Assembly (NCBI RefSeq): GCF_001429605.1
Contig: NZ_LMSS01000005.1
Span: 166,617 to 230,616, forward strand
Length of the DNA stretch: 64,000 nt
Origin: Phycicoccus sp. Soil802
GTDB taxonomy: Bacteria; Actinomycetota; Actinomycetes; Actinomycetales; Dermatophilaceae
Direction: 5' to 3'
Shown piece by piece: positions 43,413 through 54,175 of this stretch; positions within the stretch are counted from its first letter, which is position 1, and each line of letters begins with the position of its first letter. The notes below the pieces were generated by a model. The model searched no databases, was not told the DNA's origin, and worked only from the letters and a program-made list of their open reading frames with translations. The position numbers were made by a program, and so were the translations under genes.

Positions 43413-44500
43413 GGGGAGGCCTTTCGGTCTGGGGTGGTCTTGCGGCCGCCGGCGGAGCGGCGCAGCTCGCTCGGCGTGACCTGGCCGATGCCCCGCAGGG
43501 TGCGGCGGCGCAGGGCGGTCGTCTCGAAGCCGGACAACGCGGCCAGTGACGTGGCGAGGGCATCGTCGACGAGCACCCCTCCAGCGGGCGCGACGCTGGT
43601 CAGCCGCGAGGCCCGGTTGACCGTCGTGCCGAACACGTCACCGAGCCGCGACAGCACCGGACCGACGGCCATGCCGACCCGCACGTCGGGGAGGAGGTCG
43701 TCCTCGGCCATCGTCTCGACGAGGTCGAGGGCCACGGCAGCGGCGGGCGCGGCCCCGATGGTGACGAAGAGGATCTCGTCGCCCACCGTCTTGATCACCC
43801 GGCCGCCGTGGGCCGTGACGATGTCGGTCGCGAGCGCCTCGAACCGCTGCACCATGACGGCGAGCTGCCGCTCGGTCATCCGGCGCACGAGCGAGGTGAA
43901 GTTGACCAGGTCGGCGAACCCGACGACCCGGCGCACGCCCTGGTCGGACTGCTCCGGGTCGGCATCCGCGAGCATGCGCGAGATCGCGGCGGTGAGGTGG
44001 CGGCGCCAGGCGTAGATGAGGAGCGGCTCGAGCTCGTCGGCCATGTCGGTCAGCTTGCGGGCGGCAGCCTCGGCGGCGGCGAGGTCGGGGACCGCCCTGG
44101 CGTCCGCCTCGTCGAGCGCGGCCTCCAGCCCGGGCGCCGCGAGCGCCTCGGCCATCAGCTGGGTCTGCCAGACCGCCAGGCGGTCGGTGGTGCGGGCGAA
44201 CGCGCGGGTCATCGCCAGCGCCGTCGTCTCGTCGAGCTCCTGCTCGCGGACGAGCCGGGCGACGGCCATCAGCGCCATCTGGTCGGCCTCGGTGAACATC
44301 GCGTCGTCGTCCTCGACGTTCGGGAAACCCAGGGCGTGCCAGAACTTGCGGGCCGACAGCAGCGAGACCTCGGCGCCCCGGGAGACGTCGCGCCGAGCCA
44401 TCGTGGCCGGCTTGCCGAGCAGGCGGGCCTCGAGGTCGTCCGGGCGCAGCGCCGCGAAGTCCTCCGGGCGCACCACCCGGTGCCGGCCAACCTCGGTCAT
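43409..44500 (-). CDS. Class III adenylate cyclase, Rv1264-like
   Basis: The 363-aa soluble protein has an N-terminal all-helical region (~1-185, [32 protein letters not shown], then RMLADADPE) resembling the autoinhibitory, pH-responsive domain of mycobacterial Rv1264. The C-terminal cyclase domain (~190-345) has metal Asp in [12 protein letters not shown], substrate Lys and second Asp in [11 protein letters not shown], and transition-state residues in TTVNRASRL. It should make cAMP. Overlap with an enoyl-CoA hydratase suggests a link between cAMP and acyl-CoA use. pH sensing is inference. Confidence 0.88.
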   Translation of the reverse strand: MTEVGRHRVVRPEDFAALRPDDLEARLLGKPATMARRDVSRGAEVSLLSARKFWHALGFPNVEDDDAMFTEADQMALMAVARLVREQELDETTALAMTRAFARTTDRLAVWQTQLMAEALAAPGLEAALDEADARAVPDLAAAEAAARKLTDMADELEPLLIYAWRRHLTAAISRMLADADPEQSDQGVRRVVGFADLVNFTSLVRRMTERQLAVMVQRFEALATDIVTAHGGRVIKTVGDEILFVTIGAAPAAAVALDLVETMAEDDLLPDVRVGMAVGPVLSRLGDVFGTTVNRASRLTSVAPAGGVLVDDALATSLAALSGFETTALRRRTLRGIGQVTPSELRRSAGGRKTTPDRKASP

Positions 44501-44506
44501 GCGGTC

Positions 44507-44512
44507 AGACTA
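44507..44512 (-). promoter_or_regulatory. Leaderless -10 (TAGTCT) for adenylate cyclase operon
   Basis: On the minus strand TAGTCT lies 6 nt before ATG 44500. It overlaps the birA stop codon (44510-44512). Confidence 0.55.
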
Positions 44513-45292
44513 GGGCGTGCCGCTGCGCACGTGGACCACGTCGCCGGCGGCCACGGCATACTCCGTGCCCGCGCTGGCGACCACGAGCCGGCCCTCGTCA
44601 TCCACGCCGACGGCGCGCGCCCTGCGCACCTCCCCACCGGCCAGGTGCAGCTCCACCTCGCGTCCGATGGTCAGGCAGGCCTTCCGGTATGCCGCGTGCA
44701 CACCTGCGCGCTCGTGCGCGGTGCCGCTGAGGGCGCCGTGCCAGCGCGCGAGGTGGGTGAGGACCGCCACCACCAGGCGCTGCCGGCTCACCTCCGTGGC
44801 ACCGGCCAGCCGCAGCGAGGTGGCCGTGTCGACGGGCAGCTCCGCGCGGTCCTGGTCGACGTTGATCCCGAGCCCGACCACGATCCCGGCCGGCTGCAGC
44901 TCGCAGAGGATCCCGCACACCTTGCGCTCCTCGTCGGCGGGCAGCAGCACGTCGTTGGGCCACTTGAGCCCGCCCTCGACGCCGGCGACCTCGGCCAGCG
45001 CGTCACGCACCGCGAGCCCGGTCGCGAGGGGCACCCAGCCCCGGCCCTGCTCTGGTGCGGGCACCAGCACCGAGAGCGTGACCGAGGTGCGGGCCGGTGT
45101 GTCCCAGGCCCGACCGAGCCGCCCCCGCCCGGCCACCTGGTGGTCAGTCACGACCACCCGCCACGGTTCGGCGAGGCGGGCTGCCTCGAGGTTGGTGGAG
45201 CCGAGCTCCGGGTGGACGTCGACTCCCGTCCACGGCTGACCCGGCGTGACCAACGCCTCGTGCAATGCCTCACGGTCGAGCGATTCGCGCAT
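44510..45292 (-). CDS. birA: Biotin--[acetyl-CoA-carboxylase] ligase
   Basis: The 260-aa enzyme has the biotinyl-5'-AMP loop GRGRLGRAW (about 67-75) and [10 protein letters not shown] with the catalytic Lys (about 110-119), then [12 protein letters not shown]. There is no N-terminal winged helix, so it is a monofunctional ligase rather than a repressor. It biotinylates carboxylase alpha subunits such as the one starting at 63152. It is divergent from accD with 24 bp between start codons. Start is ATG 45292; a much longer open frame is antisense to accD. Confidence 0.93.
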   Translation of the reverse strand: MRESLDREALHEALVTPGQPWTGVDVHPELGSTNLEAARLAEPWRVVVTDHQVAGRGRLGRAWDTPARTSVTLSVLVPAPEQGRGWVPLATGLAVRDALAEVAGVEGGLKWPNDVLLPADEERKVCGILCELQPAGIVVGLGINVDQDRAELPVDTATSLRLAGATEVSRQRLVVAVLTHLARWHGALSGTAHERAGVHAAYRKACLTIGREVELHLAGGEVRRARAVGVDDEGRLVVASAGTEYAVAAGDVVHVRSGTP

Positions 45293-45299
45293 GCAGGCA

Positions 45300-45309
45300 A
45301 GGCTAGGCT
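45300..45309. promoter_or_regulatory. Overlapping bidirectional leaderless promoter, birA / accD
   Basis: The 10 bases AGGCTAGGCT hold two -10 hexamers sharing TA. TAGGCT (45304-45309, plus) lies 7 nt before accD ATG 45317; TAGCCT (45305-45300, minus) lies 7 nt before birA ATG 45292. Polymerases can probably not occupy both at once. Confidence 0.6.
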
Positions 45310-45316
45310 CGCCGAC

Positions 45317-47082
<1,766 letters not shown>

Positions 47083-47083
<1 letters not shown>

Positions 47084-47316
47084 TGGCTTCCTCCGAGACC
47101 GACCTCCCCGCGGACCGGCCCCCCATGCGGCTGGTCCGCGGCGACGCGACGCCCGAAGAGGTCGCCGCCGTCATGGCGGTGCTGTCCGCGGTGGCCGGGC
47201 CGGCACCCGAGCCGGCCCCGCGGCATACCTCGCAGTGGGCCGCGCGCGCGCCCGCGCTGCGGCGGACGCTGTCCCCCGGACCGGGCGCCTGGCGCGCCTC
47301 CGCCTGGCCCCGCTGA
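47083..47316 (+). CDS. accE: Acyl-CoA carboxylase epsilon subunit
   Basis: The 77-aa protein has the short epsilon-family motif MRLVRGDATPEEVAAVMAVL (about 15-34) and a C-terminal part with SQWAARAPALR. Epsilon subunits hold alpha and beta carboxylase subunits together in actinobacteria. TGATG overlap with accD shows coupled translation. Small size and low complexity are normal for this family. Confidence 0.85.
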
Positions 47317-47320
47317 CCCT

Positions 47321-48004
47321 TCAGTCGAGCTCGGCGCCGGAGCTGCGGCGACGCGCGACCGTCTCGCGCAGCTCGGCCGCCTCGACCTCGACCAGGCAGT
47401 CAGCCGCCAGCACCCGCTCCGCCAGGTCGAGATCACCCATGAACGCGCGGAACGTGTCGGGCACGGTGATGTCGTGGGCGGGCCGGGCGACCACCTCGAT
47501 CGCGTCACCGGGTCGCACGGTGCCGCTGGTCACGACGGACAGGTAGGCGCCGGTGCGCCCCACCTCGCTGAACCGCTTGACCCAGCCGCGCTCCCCCATC
47601 CGGGCCGCGAAGGTCGCGCACGGGATGCGTGGGCCGCAGACCTCGAGCACCACCTCGTCACCGACCGCCCAGCGCTCGCCGACCAGCGCCGCGTCGACGT
47701 CGAGACCGCTGGTCGTGAGGTTCTCCCCGAACATCCCGTGCGGCAGCTCGCGACCCAGCTGGTCGCCCCACCAGTCGAGCTCCTCGCGGGCGAACGCGTA
47801 GACCGCCTGGTAGTCGCCGCCGTGGTGGCGGGTGTCGCCGAGGAAGTCGCCCTCGACCCCGCTGCCGAGGCCCCCGTGCTTGGGCCCCGGAGCCCGCAGC
47901 ACGGCCGAGGCCACCGGACGCTTGGCGATGCCGGTCACCCCGACGTTCTTCGCGGTGCTGGGCTCGGAGCGGCCGACGTTGAGGGACAGCAGGTGGGCAG
48001 CCAT
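47321..48004 (-). CDS. MOSC-domain protein (YiiM-like)
   Basis: The 227-aa protein has LSLNVGRSEPS, GDTRHHGGDYQAVYAFAREELDWW, FGENLTTSGLDVDAALVGERW and CGPRIPCATFAARMGE, where the conserved Cys (about 134) binds the molybdenum cofactor or sulfur in MOSC proteins. YiiM-type members reduce N-hydroxylated compounds. It stands alone, convergent with accE. Confidence 0.88.
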   Translation of the reverse strand: MAAHLLSLNVGRSEPSTAKNVGVTGIAKRPVASAVLRAPGPKHGGLGSGVEGDFLGDTRHHGGDYQAVYAFAREELDWWGDQLGRELPHGMFGENLTTSGLDVDAALVGERWAVGDEVVLEVCGPRIPCATFAARMGERGWVKRFSEVGRTGAYLSVVTSGTVRPGDAIEVVARPAHDITVPDTFRAFMGDLDLAERVLAADCLVEVEAAELRETVARRRSSGAELD

Positions 48005-48010
48005 GGGACC

Positions 48011-48016
48011 AGCCTA
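48011..48016 (-). promoter_or_regulatory. Leaderless -10 (TAGGCT) for MOSC gene
   Basis: On the minus strand TAGGCT lies 6 nt before ATG 48004. Confidence 0.6.
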
Positions 48017-48074
48017 GGGACGCCGGCAACGCAGGGCCGGGGGATATTGCGGGGACGCCGTCAGGACGCTGGGG

Positions 48075-48080
48075 TACGTT
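48075..48080 (+). promoter_or_regulatory. Leaderless -10 (TACGTT) for DUF885 gene
   Basis: TACGTT lies 7 nt before GTG 48088. Confidence 0.5.
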
Positions 48081-48087
48081 CGCTCGG

Positions 48088-49800
48088 GTGAGCACCGAGA
48101 CGACCTCCGCAGCGCGCCCCGCGACAGACATCGACCGCATCGCCGACGACTACCTCGCCCGGGAGGTGCAGCTCAGCCCCATCACGGCGACCTACCTCGG
48201 CATCACCGGTCACGACGAGGAGCTCGACGACTACTCCCCCGCGGGTCACGAGGCCCAGGCCGCCTTGCGGGCCGAGGTCCTCGACCAGCTCGACCGGGCC
48301 ACCCCCGTCGACGACATCGACCGGGTGACCCTCGCCGCGATGCGCGAGCGCCTCGGGCTGGCCGAGGAGATCCACCGGGCCGGGATCGACGAGATGGCCC
48401 TCAACGTCCTCGCCTCGCCCCTGCAGTCGATCCGGGGCTGCTTCGACCTCATGCCCACCGCGACCGACGAGGACTGGGGCGTCATCAGCCGCCGCCTCGA
48501 GGCCGTGCCCGAGGCCCTCACCGGATGGCAGGTGAGCCTGCTCAGCGCGTCGGCGAAGGGCAACATCACTCCGCGCCGGCAGGTGGAGGCGTGCATCCAG
48601 CAGTGTGCCGACCTGGTCGCCGCCGACGGCTACTTCGCCACCCTGGTGGCGCACGCCCGCCTGAGCGAGGACACCGGCCCCGGCGAGCTGGCCGACTCCA
48701 CCAAGGAGGCGCTGACCGGCGCTGCCGAGAGCGCGTCGGCGGCCTACGCCGCGCTGGGCACCTGGCTCAAGGACCACCTGCTCGACGACGCGCCGCTCGA
48801 GGACGCCTGCGGCGAGGAGCGCTACGCCCTGCTGTCCCGGTACTTCCTGGGCGCGAAGGTCGACCTCGCCGAGACCTACGCCTGGGGCCAGCAGGAGGTC
48901 GACCGGATCACGGCCGAGATGGAGCAGGTCGCCGAGCAGATCAAGCCCGGGAGCACGGTCAAGGAGGCCATCGCCGCCCTCGATGCCGACCCGACCTACC
49001 AGCTGCACGGCACCGACGAGCTGCGGGCCTGGATGCAGAAGCGCGCCGACGAGGCGATCGCCGAGCTGGCCGGCACCCACTTCGACATCCCCGACCCGGT
49101 GCGCACCATCGAGTGCCTCATCGCCCCGACCCAGACCGGCGGCATCTACTACACCGGCCCGTCGGAGGACTTCTCCCGGCCGGGTCGGATGTGGTGGTCG
49201 GTCCCCAAGGGCGTGACCGAGTTCGGCACCTGGAAGGAGCTCACCACCGTCTACCACGAGGGAGTCCCGGGCCATCACCTCCAGGTCGCGCAGACCGTGT
49301 TCCGGTCCGAGCGGCTCAACAAGTGGCGTCGGATGGCGGCCTGGACCTCCGGTCACGGCGAGGGCTGGGCGCTGTATGCCGAGCGGCTGATGGACGAGCT
49401 CGGCTTCATGGACGACCCGGGCAACAAGATGGGCCTGCTCGACAGCCAGTCCCTGCGGGCCGCCCGCGTCGTCATCGACATCGGGGTGCACTGCGGGTTC
49501 GAGGCGCCGGCGGAGGTCGGTGGCGGCGAGTGGACCTACGACAAGGCGTGGCAGTACCTCAACGACCACGCCAACCAGGGCGAGGCGTGGCTCCGGTTCG
49601 AGCTCGACCGCTACCTCGGCTGGCCGGGGCAGGCGCCGTCCTACAAGATCGGCGAGCGGCTCTGGATGCAGCTGCGTGACCAGGTCGCCGAGCGCGAGGG
49701 AGACTCCTTCTCGCTCAAGGACTTCCACCGCCGCACGCTCGACCTCGGTGGCGTGGGGCTCGACACCCTGCGCGCGGCGGTGCTGGGCGAGCTGACCTGA
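48088..49800 (+). CDS. DUF885 family metallopeptidase-like protein
   Basis: The 570-aa soluble protein belongs to DUF885. The zinc-type motif TTVYHEGVPGHHLQVAQ (about 387-403; HEx3H) and the following SGHGEGWALYAERLMDELG (about 424-442) match this family, which is thought to hold M32/M3-like metallopeptidases. No signal peptide is present. Substrate is unknown. Its final codons and stop lie within a five-fold 14-bp tandem repeat. Confidence 0.87.
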   Translation: MSTETTSAARPATDIDRIADDYLAREVQLSPITATYLGITGHDEELDDYSPAGHEAQAALRAEVLDQLDRATPVDDIDRVTLAAMRERLGLAEEIHRAGIDEMALNVLASPLQSIRGCFDLMPTATDEDWGVISRRLEAVPEALTGWQVSLLSASAKGNITPRRQVEACIQQCADLVAADGYFATLVAHARLSEDTGPGELADSTKEALTGAAESASAAYAALGTWLKDHLLDDAPLEDACGEERYALLSRYFLGAKVDLAETYAWGQQEVDRITAEMEQVAEQIKPGSTVKEAIAALDADPTYQLHGTDELRAWMQKRADEAIAELAGTHFDIPDPVRTIECLIAPTQTGGIYYTGPSEDFSRPGRMWWSVPKGVTEFGTWKELTTVYHEGVPGHHLQVAQTVFRSERLNKWRRMAAWTSGHGEGWALYAERLMDELGFMDDPGNKMGLLDSQSLRAARVVIDIGVHCGFEAPAEVGGGEWTYDKAWQYLNDHANQGEAWLRFELDRYLGWPGQAPSYKIGERLWMQLRDQVAEREGDSFSLKDFHRRTLDLGGVGLDTLRAAVLGELT

Positions 49801-49858
49801 CCGTGCTGACCTGACCGTGCTGACCTGACCGTGCTGACCTGACCGTGCTGACCTGACC
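49791..49858. repeat. 14-bp tandem repeat, about 4.9 copies, including a stop codon
   Basis: The unit GCTGACCTGACCGT starts at 49791, 49805, 49819, 49833 and 49847. The first copy includes the DUF885 stop TGA (49798-49800); each later copy repeats that in-frame or shifted TGA. It ends 22 bp before the antiporter start. Confidence 0.95.
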
Positions 49859-49880
49859 ACGTGCCTGCAAGGATGAGCCG

Positions 49881-51776
49881 GTGAGAACCGCCGGCGCGAT
49901 CGTCGCCATCATCGGGACCGTCATCCTCGTCGCGGGGTTCGCCCAGCGGTTGCGGGTGGCCGCACCCCTCGTGCTGCTGGTCGTGGGGGTGGCAGTCAGC
50001 TACGTGCCGTTCATCCCCGAGCCCGAGCTGAGCTCGGAGATCGTCCTCGTCGGCCTCCTCCCGCCCCTGCTGTATGCCGCCGCGATCCGCACGTCGCTCG
50101 TGGACTTCCGGGCCAACTGGTTCCCGATCCTCGGCCTGTCCGTGGGGCTGGTGCTGTTCACCGCCGGCGGCGTCGGCCTGGTCACCTACTGGCTCCTGGG
50201 TGTGCCCTTCGCGGTGGCATTCGCGCTGGGCGCGATCGTGGCGCCCCCGGACGCCGTCGCGGCCACTGCGGTCGCGAGACGCATCGGCCTGCCCCGGCGG
50301 ATCGTGACGATCCTCGAGGGCGAGTCGCTGGTCAACGACGCCACCGCCCTGGTGTCCCTGCGCACCGCGATCGCGGCGTTTCCCCTGGCTGCCGCTGCCG
50401 CAGGTGGTCACGCCTCCGACGTGACGCTGGGGTCGGTGGCCCTCGACTTCACCCGGGCCGTCGTGCTGGGCGTGGGCTTCGGGGTGCTGGTCGGGGTCGT
50501 CATCGCCTACGTCCGGCGCAAGGTCACCGAGTCGGCCATCGACACCTCGATCTCGTTCATCGTCCCCTACCTCGCCTACCTGCCGGCCGAGCACTACCAC
50601 GGGTCCGGGGTGCTCGCCGTGGTCGTCGCGGGGCTGCTCCTCGGCCACAAGTCCCCGATCGTCCAGAACGCGTCGTCGCGGGTCAGCGAGCGGATCAACT
50701 GGTCGACGATCCAGTTCATCCTCGAGAACGTCGTCTTCCTGATGCTCGGCATGCAGATGCGCCGCCTGGTCTCCGACGCCAACGAGACCGGTCCCGGGTG
50801 GGGCACCATCGTCTGGACCTGCCTGGCGGTGCTGGGGACCGTCATCATCCTGCGGCCGGTCTGGGTCTTCCCGTTCAAGTGGCTGCAGCACAGGTTCATG
50901 GAGGGCGAGGGCAAGTTCCACCCCAAGGCCGCCGCCGTCATCTCATGGGCGGGGATGCGCGGCGTGGTCACCCTGGCCGCCGCGTTCGCCCTGCCGCCCA
51001 ACACGCCACTGCGCTCGACGCTGGTGCTGGCGGCCATGGCCGTCACCGTCGCGACCCTGCTCCTGCAGGGACTCTCCCTTCCCTGGCTGGCCAAGACCCT
51101 CGGCGTGCGTGGCCCCGACCCCCGCGAGGACGCCCTCCAGGAGGCCACGATCCTGCAGTCGTCGGTGGCCGCCGGTCTCAAGGCCCTGGAGGACCACGAC
51201 GACGTCGAGGGCGACATCATCGAGACGCTCCGCAGACGCGCCGAAAACCGCACCAACATCGTCTGGGAGCGGCTCGGACAGGGGCGGGCCGACGCGGTGG
51301 AGACGCCGAGCGCGACCTATCGCAGGGTGCGCATGATCATGCTCGACGCCGAGCGCGCGGAGCTCCTGCGGATCCGGGACGCCGGCACGGTCGACCAGGA
51401 GGTGCTGGGCCACGTCTTCGCCCAGCTCGACATCGAGGAGTCCATGCTCGACCGGATCGAGGAGCGCTCCGACGAGCTGCGCGAGGACCCGCTGCTTCCG
51501 CCGGAGCGGGGCGAGGACGAGTGCGAGCACCTGGCCGCCCACCACGACCGCTTCGTCGCGCCCACCAGCCCGCACGGCTGCGAGGAGTGCCTGCGCGACG
51601 GCACGACCTGGGTGCACCTGCGGCTGTGCCTCGACTGCGGCCACGTCGGCTGCTGCGACTCGTCACCCCACAAGCACGCCTCCGCTCACTTCCGGGAGGA
51701 CGGCCACCCGGTCATGCGCAGCTTCGAGCCCGGGGAGTCCTGGCGCTGGTGCTTCGTCGACGAGCAGCTCGGCTGA
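49881..51776 (+). CDS. Na+/H+ antiporter (CPA1) with C-terminal UBP-type zinc finger
   Basis: This 631-aa protein has about 12 membrane helices in residues 1-400. LEGESLVNDATALV (about 150-163) is the CPA1 ion-binding motif with conserved Asp, and SWAGMRGVVTLAAAFALP is also typical. A long cytosolic helical region (~415-535) leads to a zf-UBP domain (~545-630): CEHL, CEECLRDG, LRLCLDCGHVGCCDSS, HKHASAHF, HPVMRSF, with all expected Cys/His ligands. The finger binds ubiquitin tails in eukaryotes; its bacterial role is unknown. GTG 49881 has AAGGA upstream. Confidence 0.9.
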   Translation: MRTAGAIVAIIGTVILVAGFAQRLRVAAPLVLLVVGVAVSYVPFIPEPELSSEIVLVGLLPPLLYAAAIRTSLVDFRANWFPILGLSVGLVLFTAGGVGLVTYWLLGVPFAVAFALGAIVAPPDAVAATAVARRIGLPRRIVTILEGESLVNDATALVSLRTAIAAFPLAAAAAGGHASDVTLGSVALDFTRAVVLGVGFGVLVGVVIAYVRRKVTESAIDTSISFIVPYLAYLPAEHYHGSGVLAVVVAGLLLGHKSPIVQNASSRVSERINWSTIQFILENVVFLMLGMQMRRLVSDANETGPGWGTIVWTCLAVLGTVIILRPVWVFPFKWLQHRFMEGEGKFHPKAAAVISWAGMRGVVTLAAAFALPPNTPLRSTLVLAAMAVTVATLLLQGLSLPWLAKTLGVRGPDPREDALQEATILQSSVAAGLKALEDHDDVEGDIIETLRRRAENRTNIVWERLGQGRADAVETPSATYRRVRMIMLDAERAELLRIRDAGTVDQEVLGHVFAQLDIEESMLDRIEERSDELREDPLLPPERGEDECEHLAAHHDRFVAPTSPHGCEECLRDGTTWVHLRLCLDCGHVGCCDSSPHKHASAHFREDGHPVMRSFEPGESWRWCFVDEQLG

Positions 51777-51795
51777 GCGCCCGCTCCCGGGTGGG

Positions 51796-51801
51796 TAGCC
51801 T
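51796..51801 (+). promoter_or_regulatory. Leaderless -10 (TAGCCT) for maf
   Basis: TAGCCT lies 6 nt before GTG 51808. Confidence 0.5.
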
Positions 51802-51807
51802 CACCTC

Positions 51808-52470
51808 GTGACCACCCTCGTCCTCGCCTCCGCCTCCCCCGCCCGCCGCAAGCTGCTCGCCGCAGCCGGACTCGAGCCCAGCATCGTGGTGAGCTCGGTG
51901 GATGAGGACGCCGTGACGGCGGCGGCCCGGGAGACCTACGGGGAGCTCGTCGCCGAGGACGTCGCCCTGGTGCTCGCGCGGGCCAAGGCCGAGGACGTCG
52001 CCGACCAGATCGACGACGCGGTCGTCATCGGGTGCGACTCGGTGCTCGACCTCGACGGCGAGATCCACGGCAGGCCCTCGTCCCCCGCGGTGGCCATCGC
52101 GCGCTGGCGCCAGATGCGGGGCCGCTCGGGCATCCTGCACACGGGGCACTGGGTGGTCGACACCCGCGCCGAGGCCGACGGCGGCACCGGGGCCACCCTC
52201 GGTGCGACCGCCTCGACCACCGTGCACTTCGCCAAGCTCACCGACGACGAGATCGACGCGTACGTCGCCACCGGTGAGCCGCTCCGGGTCGCCGGGGGGT
52301 TCACGCTCGACGGGCTCGGCGGTCCGTTCGTCACCGGTATCGAGGGCGATCCCAGCAACGTCGTGGGGCTGTCCTTGCCGCTGCTGCGTGAGCTCCTGCT
52401 CGAGCTCGGGCTCCCGTGGCACGAGCTGCTCAGCTCGGCCCACCGCGGTGCCCAGGGCGAGCGCCACTGA
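51808..52470 (+). CDS. maf: Maf-like nucleotide pyrophosphatase
   Basis: The 220-aa protein has LVLASASPARRKLLAAAGLEP (N-terminal S-x-R-R substrate loop), VIGCDSVLDLDGEI (catalytic Asp region), HTGHWVVDT and a C-terminal GGFTLDGLGGPFV with GDPSNVVGLSLPLL. Maf proteins hydrolyse dTTP/UTP and modified nucleotides. Length is usual. Its stop codon lies in a short imperfect 16-bp repeat (52466-52491). Confidence 0.9.
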   Translation: MTTLVLASASPARRKLLAAAGLEPSIVVSSVDEDAVTAAARETYGELVAEDVALVLARAKAEDVADQIDDAVVIGCDSVLDLDGEIHGRPSSPAVAIARWRQMRGRSGILHTGHWVVDTRAEADGGTGATLGATASTTVHFAKLTDDEIDAYVATGEPLRVAGGFTLDGLGGPFVTGIEGDPSNVVGLSLPLLRELLLELGLPWHELLSSAHRGAQGERH

Positions 52471-52491
52471 GCGACAGAGCGACTGAGCGAC
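52466..52491. repeat. Short 16-bp-period repeat over the maf stop
   Basis: ACTGAGCGAC occurs at 52466-52475 and again at 52482-52491. The first copy contains the maf stop TGA. It lies between convergent maf and accD-type genes and follows the pattern of the other stop-codon duplications, though with only 1.6 units. Confidence 0.6.
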
Positions 52492-52508
52492 CCCCGAGAC
52501 CCCGCTGG

Positions 52509-54155
52509 TCAGACCGGCGGGATGTCGCGGCGCTTGGTCGCGAAGTGGCGCTCGCGGGTCTTGGCGTAGCGCAGCCGGAGCAGCAGCTCGGCCCGCAGCG
52601 CGTCGGCCTCGATGATCTGGTCGAGCACGAGGTCGGCCGCGAGCCGCTCGAGGTCGACGTCCTCCTCATACTCGCGCCGCATGTCCTGCACGAACTGCTC
52701 GCGCTCGCCCGCGTCCTCGATCGCCGCGATCTTGTTGGCGTACACCGCGTTGACGGCGGCCTCCGGCCCCATCACCGCGATCCGTGCGGTCGGTAGCGCG
52801 ATCGTCGCGTCGGGCCCGAAGCCCGGCCCACCCATCGCGTAGAGCCCGGCGCCGTAGGCCTTGCGCACGATCACGCAGAACTGCGGCACGGTGGCCGAGG
52901 AGACGGCCGAGACCATCTTGGCGCCGTGCCGGATGATGCCGCCGCGCTCGACCTCGGAGCCGATCATGAAGCCCGGCACGTCGGCGAGGTAGATCAGCGG
53001 GATCGAGTAGGCGTCGCACAGCCAGATGAAGCGGGCGGCCTTGTCGGCGCTGTCGGTGAAGAGCACGCCACCCTTGACCATCGAGTTGTTGGCGACGATG
53101 CCGACCGTCTCTCCGGACATCCGCCCGAACCCGATGACCAGCTCGGGGGCGAACAGCGGCTTGATCTCGAAGAACGACTCGTCGTCGACCAGCCCGTCGA
53201 TGACCTCGTGGATGTCGAACGGCTGGCTCTCCCGCTCGGGCACGGTGTGGCGGGTCAGCGGCACCGACGGCTCCTCCGGCGCGTAGCTCGGCAGGTCGGT
53301 GCGCCAGCTGGAGGGCAGGTAGGAGAAGTAGAGCCGCGCCATCTCGATGGCCTCGGCGTCGTCTCCGACGAGCAGGTCACCCACACCCGACACGGTGCAG
53401 TGCATCCGCGCGCCGCCCATGTCCTCGAGCGAGACCTTCTCGCCCACCACCATCTCCGCCATGCGCGGGCTGCCGAGGTACATCGAGGCGTTGCCCTCGA
53501 CCATGATGATCAGGTCGGTGAACGACGGGATGTAGGCCCCACCGGCAGCGCTCGGCCCGAACAGGCAGCAGATCTGCGGGACCTTGCCCGACAGCGCGAC
53601 CTGGTTGTGGAAGATCCGACCCGCGCCGCGTCGGCCCGGGAACATCTCGACCTGGTCGGTGATCCGGGCCCCCGCGGAGTCGACGAACCAGAAGACCGGC
53701 AGCTCCTCGCGCAGCGCCATCTCGGTGGCCCGGACGATCTTCTCGACCGTGCGCGCACCCCACGACCCGGCCTTGACGGTGGGGTCGTTGGCGATCACGA
53801 TCGCCGGTCGGCCGTCGACCGTGCCCCGCCCGGTGACGACACCGTCGGCCGGCAGCCCCGTGGCCGTGGCGTTGGCGTAGCGCGCGTCCTCGACGAAGCT
53901 CCCCTCGTCGAACAGCAGCGCGATCCGCTCGCGGACATAGAGCTTGCCCTGGTCGTCGAGCTTCGCCTGCGCCTTCGCCGGCGCGGTCGCAGAGGCCTGG
54001 TATGCCGCGGCGAGCCGCTCGCGGACGTCGGTCACCTTGGGGTCGGACCCGCTGTCGCCGCCCACGGCGAACGGGGGCTGGCCCGAGGGACCTGACGTGG
54101 ACGCGGAGGCGCCTGCCCCGTGCTTGCCTGACGACGTGGTGGAGGTCACCCGCAT
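52509..54155 (-). CDS. Acyl-CoA carboxylase beta subunit, methylcrotonyl-CoA type by context
   Basis: The 548-aa carboxyltransferase has KLYVRERIALLFDEGSF, FVDSAGARITDQVEMFPGRRGAG, LFGPSAAGGAYIPSF, LADVPGFMIGSEVERGG and VRKAYGAGLYAMGGPG. The SAGARITDQ and GxYAMGG variants differ from the accD at 45317, so it has another substrate. ATG 54155 has GAGAGG 2 nt ahead. It follows an acyl-CoA dehydrogenase and a divergent MerR gene, the setting of leucine breakdown (liu/MCC) operons. No alpha subunit is adjacent; the biotin carboxylase at 63152 may serve. Confidence 0.88.
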   Translation of the reverse strand: MRVTSTTSSGKHGAGASASTSGPSGQPPFAVGGDSGSDPKVTDVRERLAAAYQASATAPAKAQAKLDDQGKLYVRERIALLFDEGSFVEDARYANATATGLPADGVVTGRGTVDGRPAIVIANDPTVKAGSWGARTVEKIVRATEMALREELPVFWFVDSAGARITDQVEMFPGRRGAGRIFHNQVALSGKVPQICCLFGPSAAGGAYIPSFTDLIIMVEGNASMYLGSPRMAEMVVGEKVSLEDMGGARMHCTVSGVGDLLVGDDAEAIEMARLYFSYLPSSWRTDLPSYAPEEPSVPLTRHTVPERESQPFDIHEVIDGLVDDESFFEIKPLFAPELVIGFGRMSGETVGIVANNSMVKGGVLFTDSADKAARFIWLCDAYSIPLIYLADVPGFMIGSEVERGGIIRHGAKMVSAVSSATVPQFCVIVRKAYGAGLYAMGGPGFGPDATIALPTARIAVMGPEAAVNAVYANKIAAIEDAGEREQFVQDMRREYEEDVDLERLAADLVLDQIIEADALRAELLLRLRYAKTRERHFATKRRDIPPV

Positions 54156-54175
54156 ACCCTCTCGCACTCCCGCGC

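Noticed and set aside
50000..51000. Direct ubiquitin pathway from the zf-UBP domain
   Set aside because: No ubiquitin-like, E1 or E2 gene is in the window; only the single finger domain is seen.
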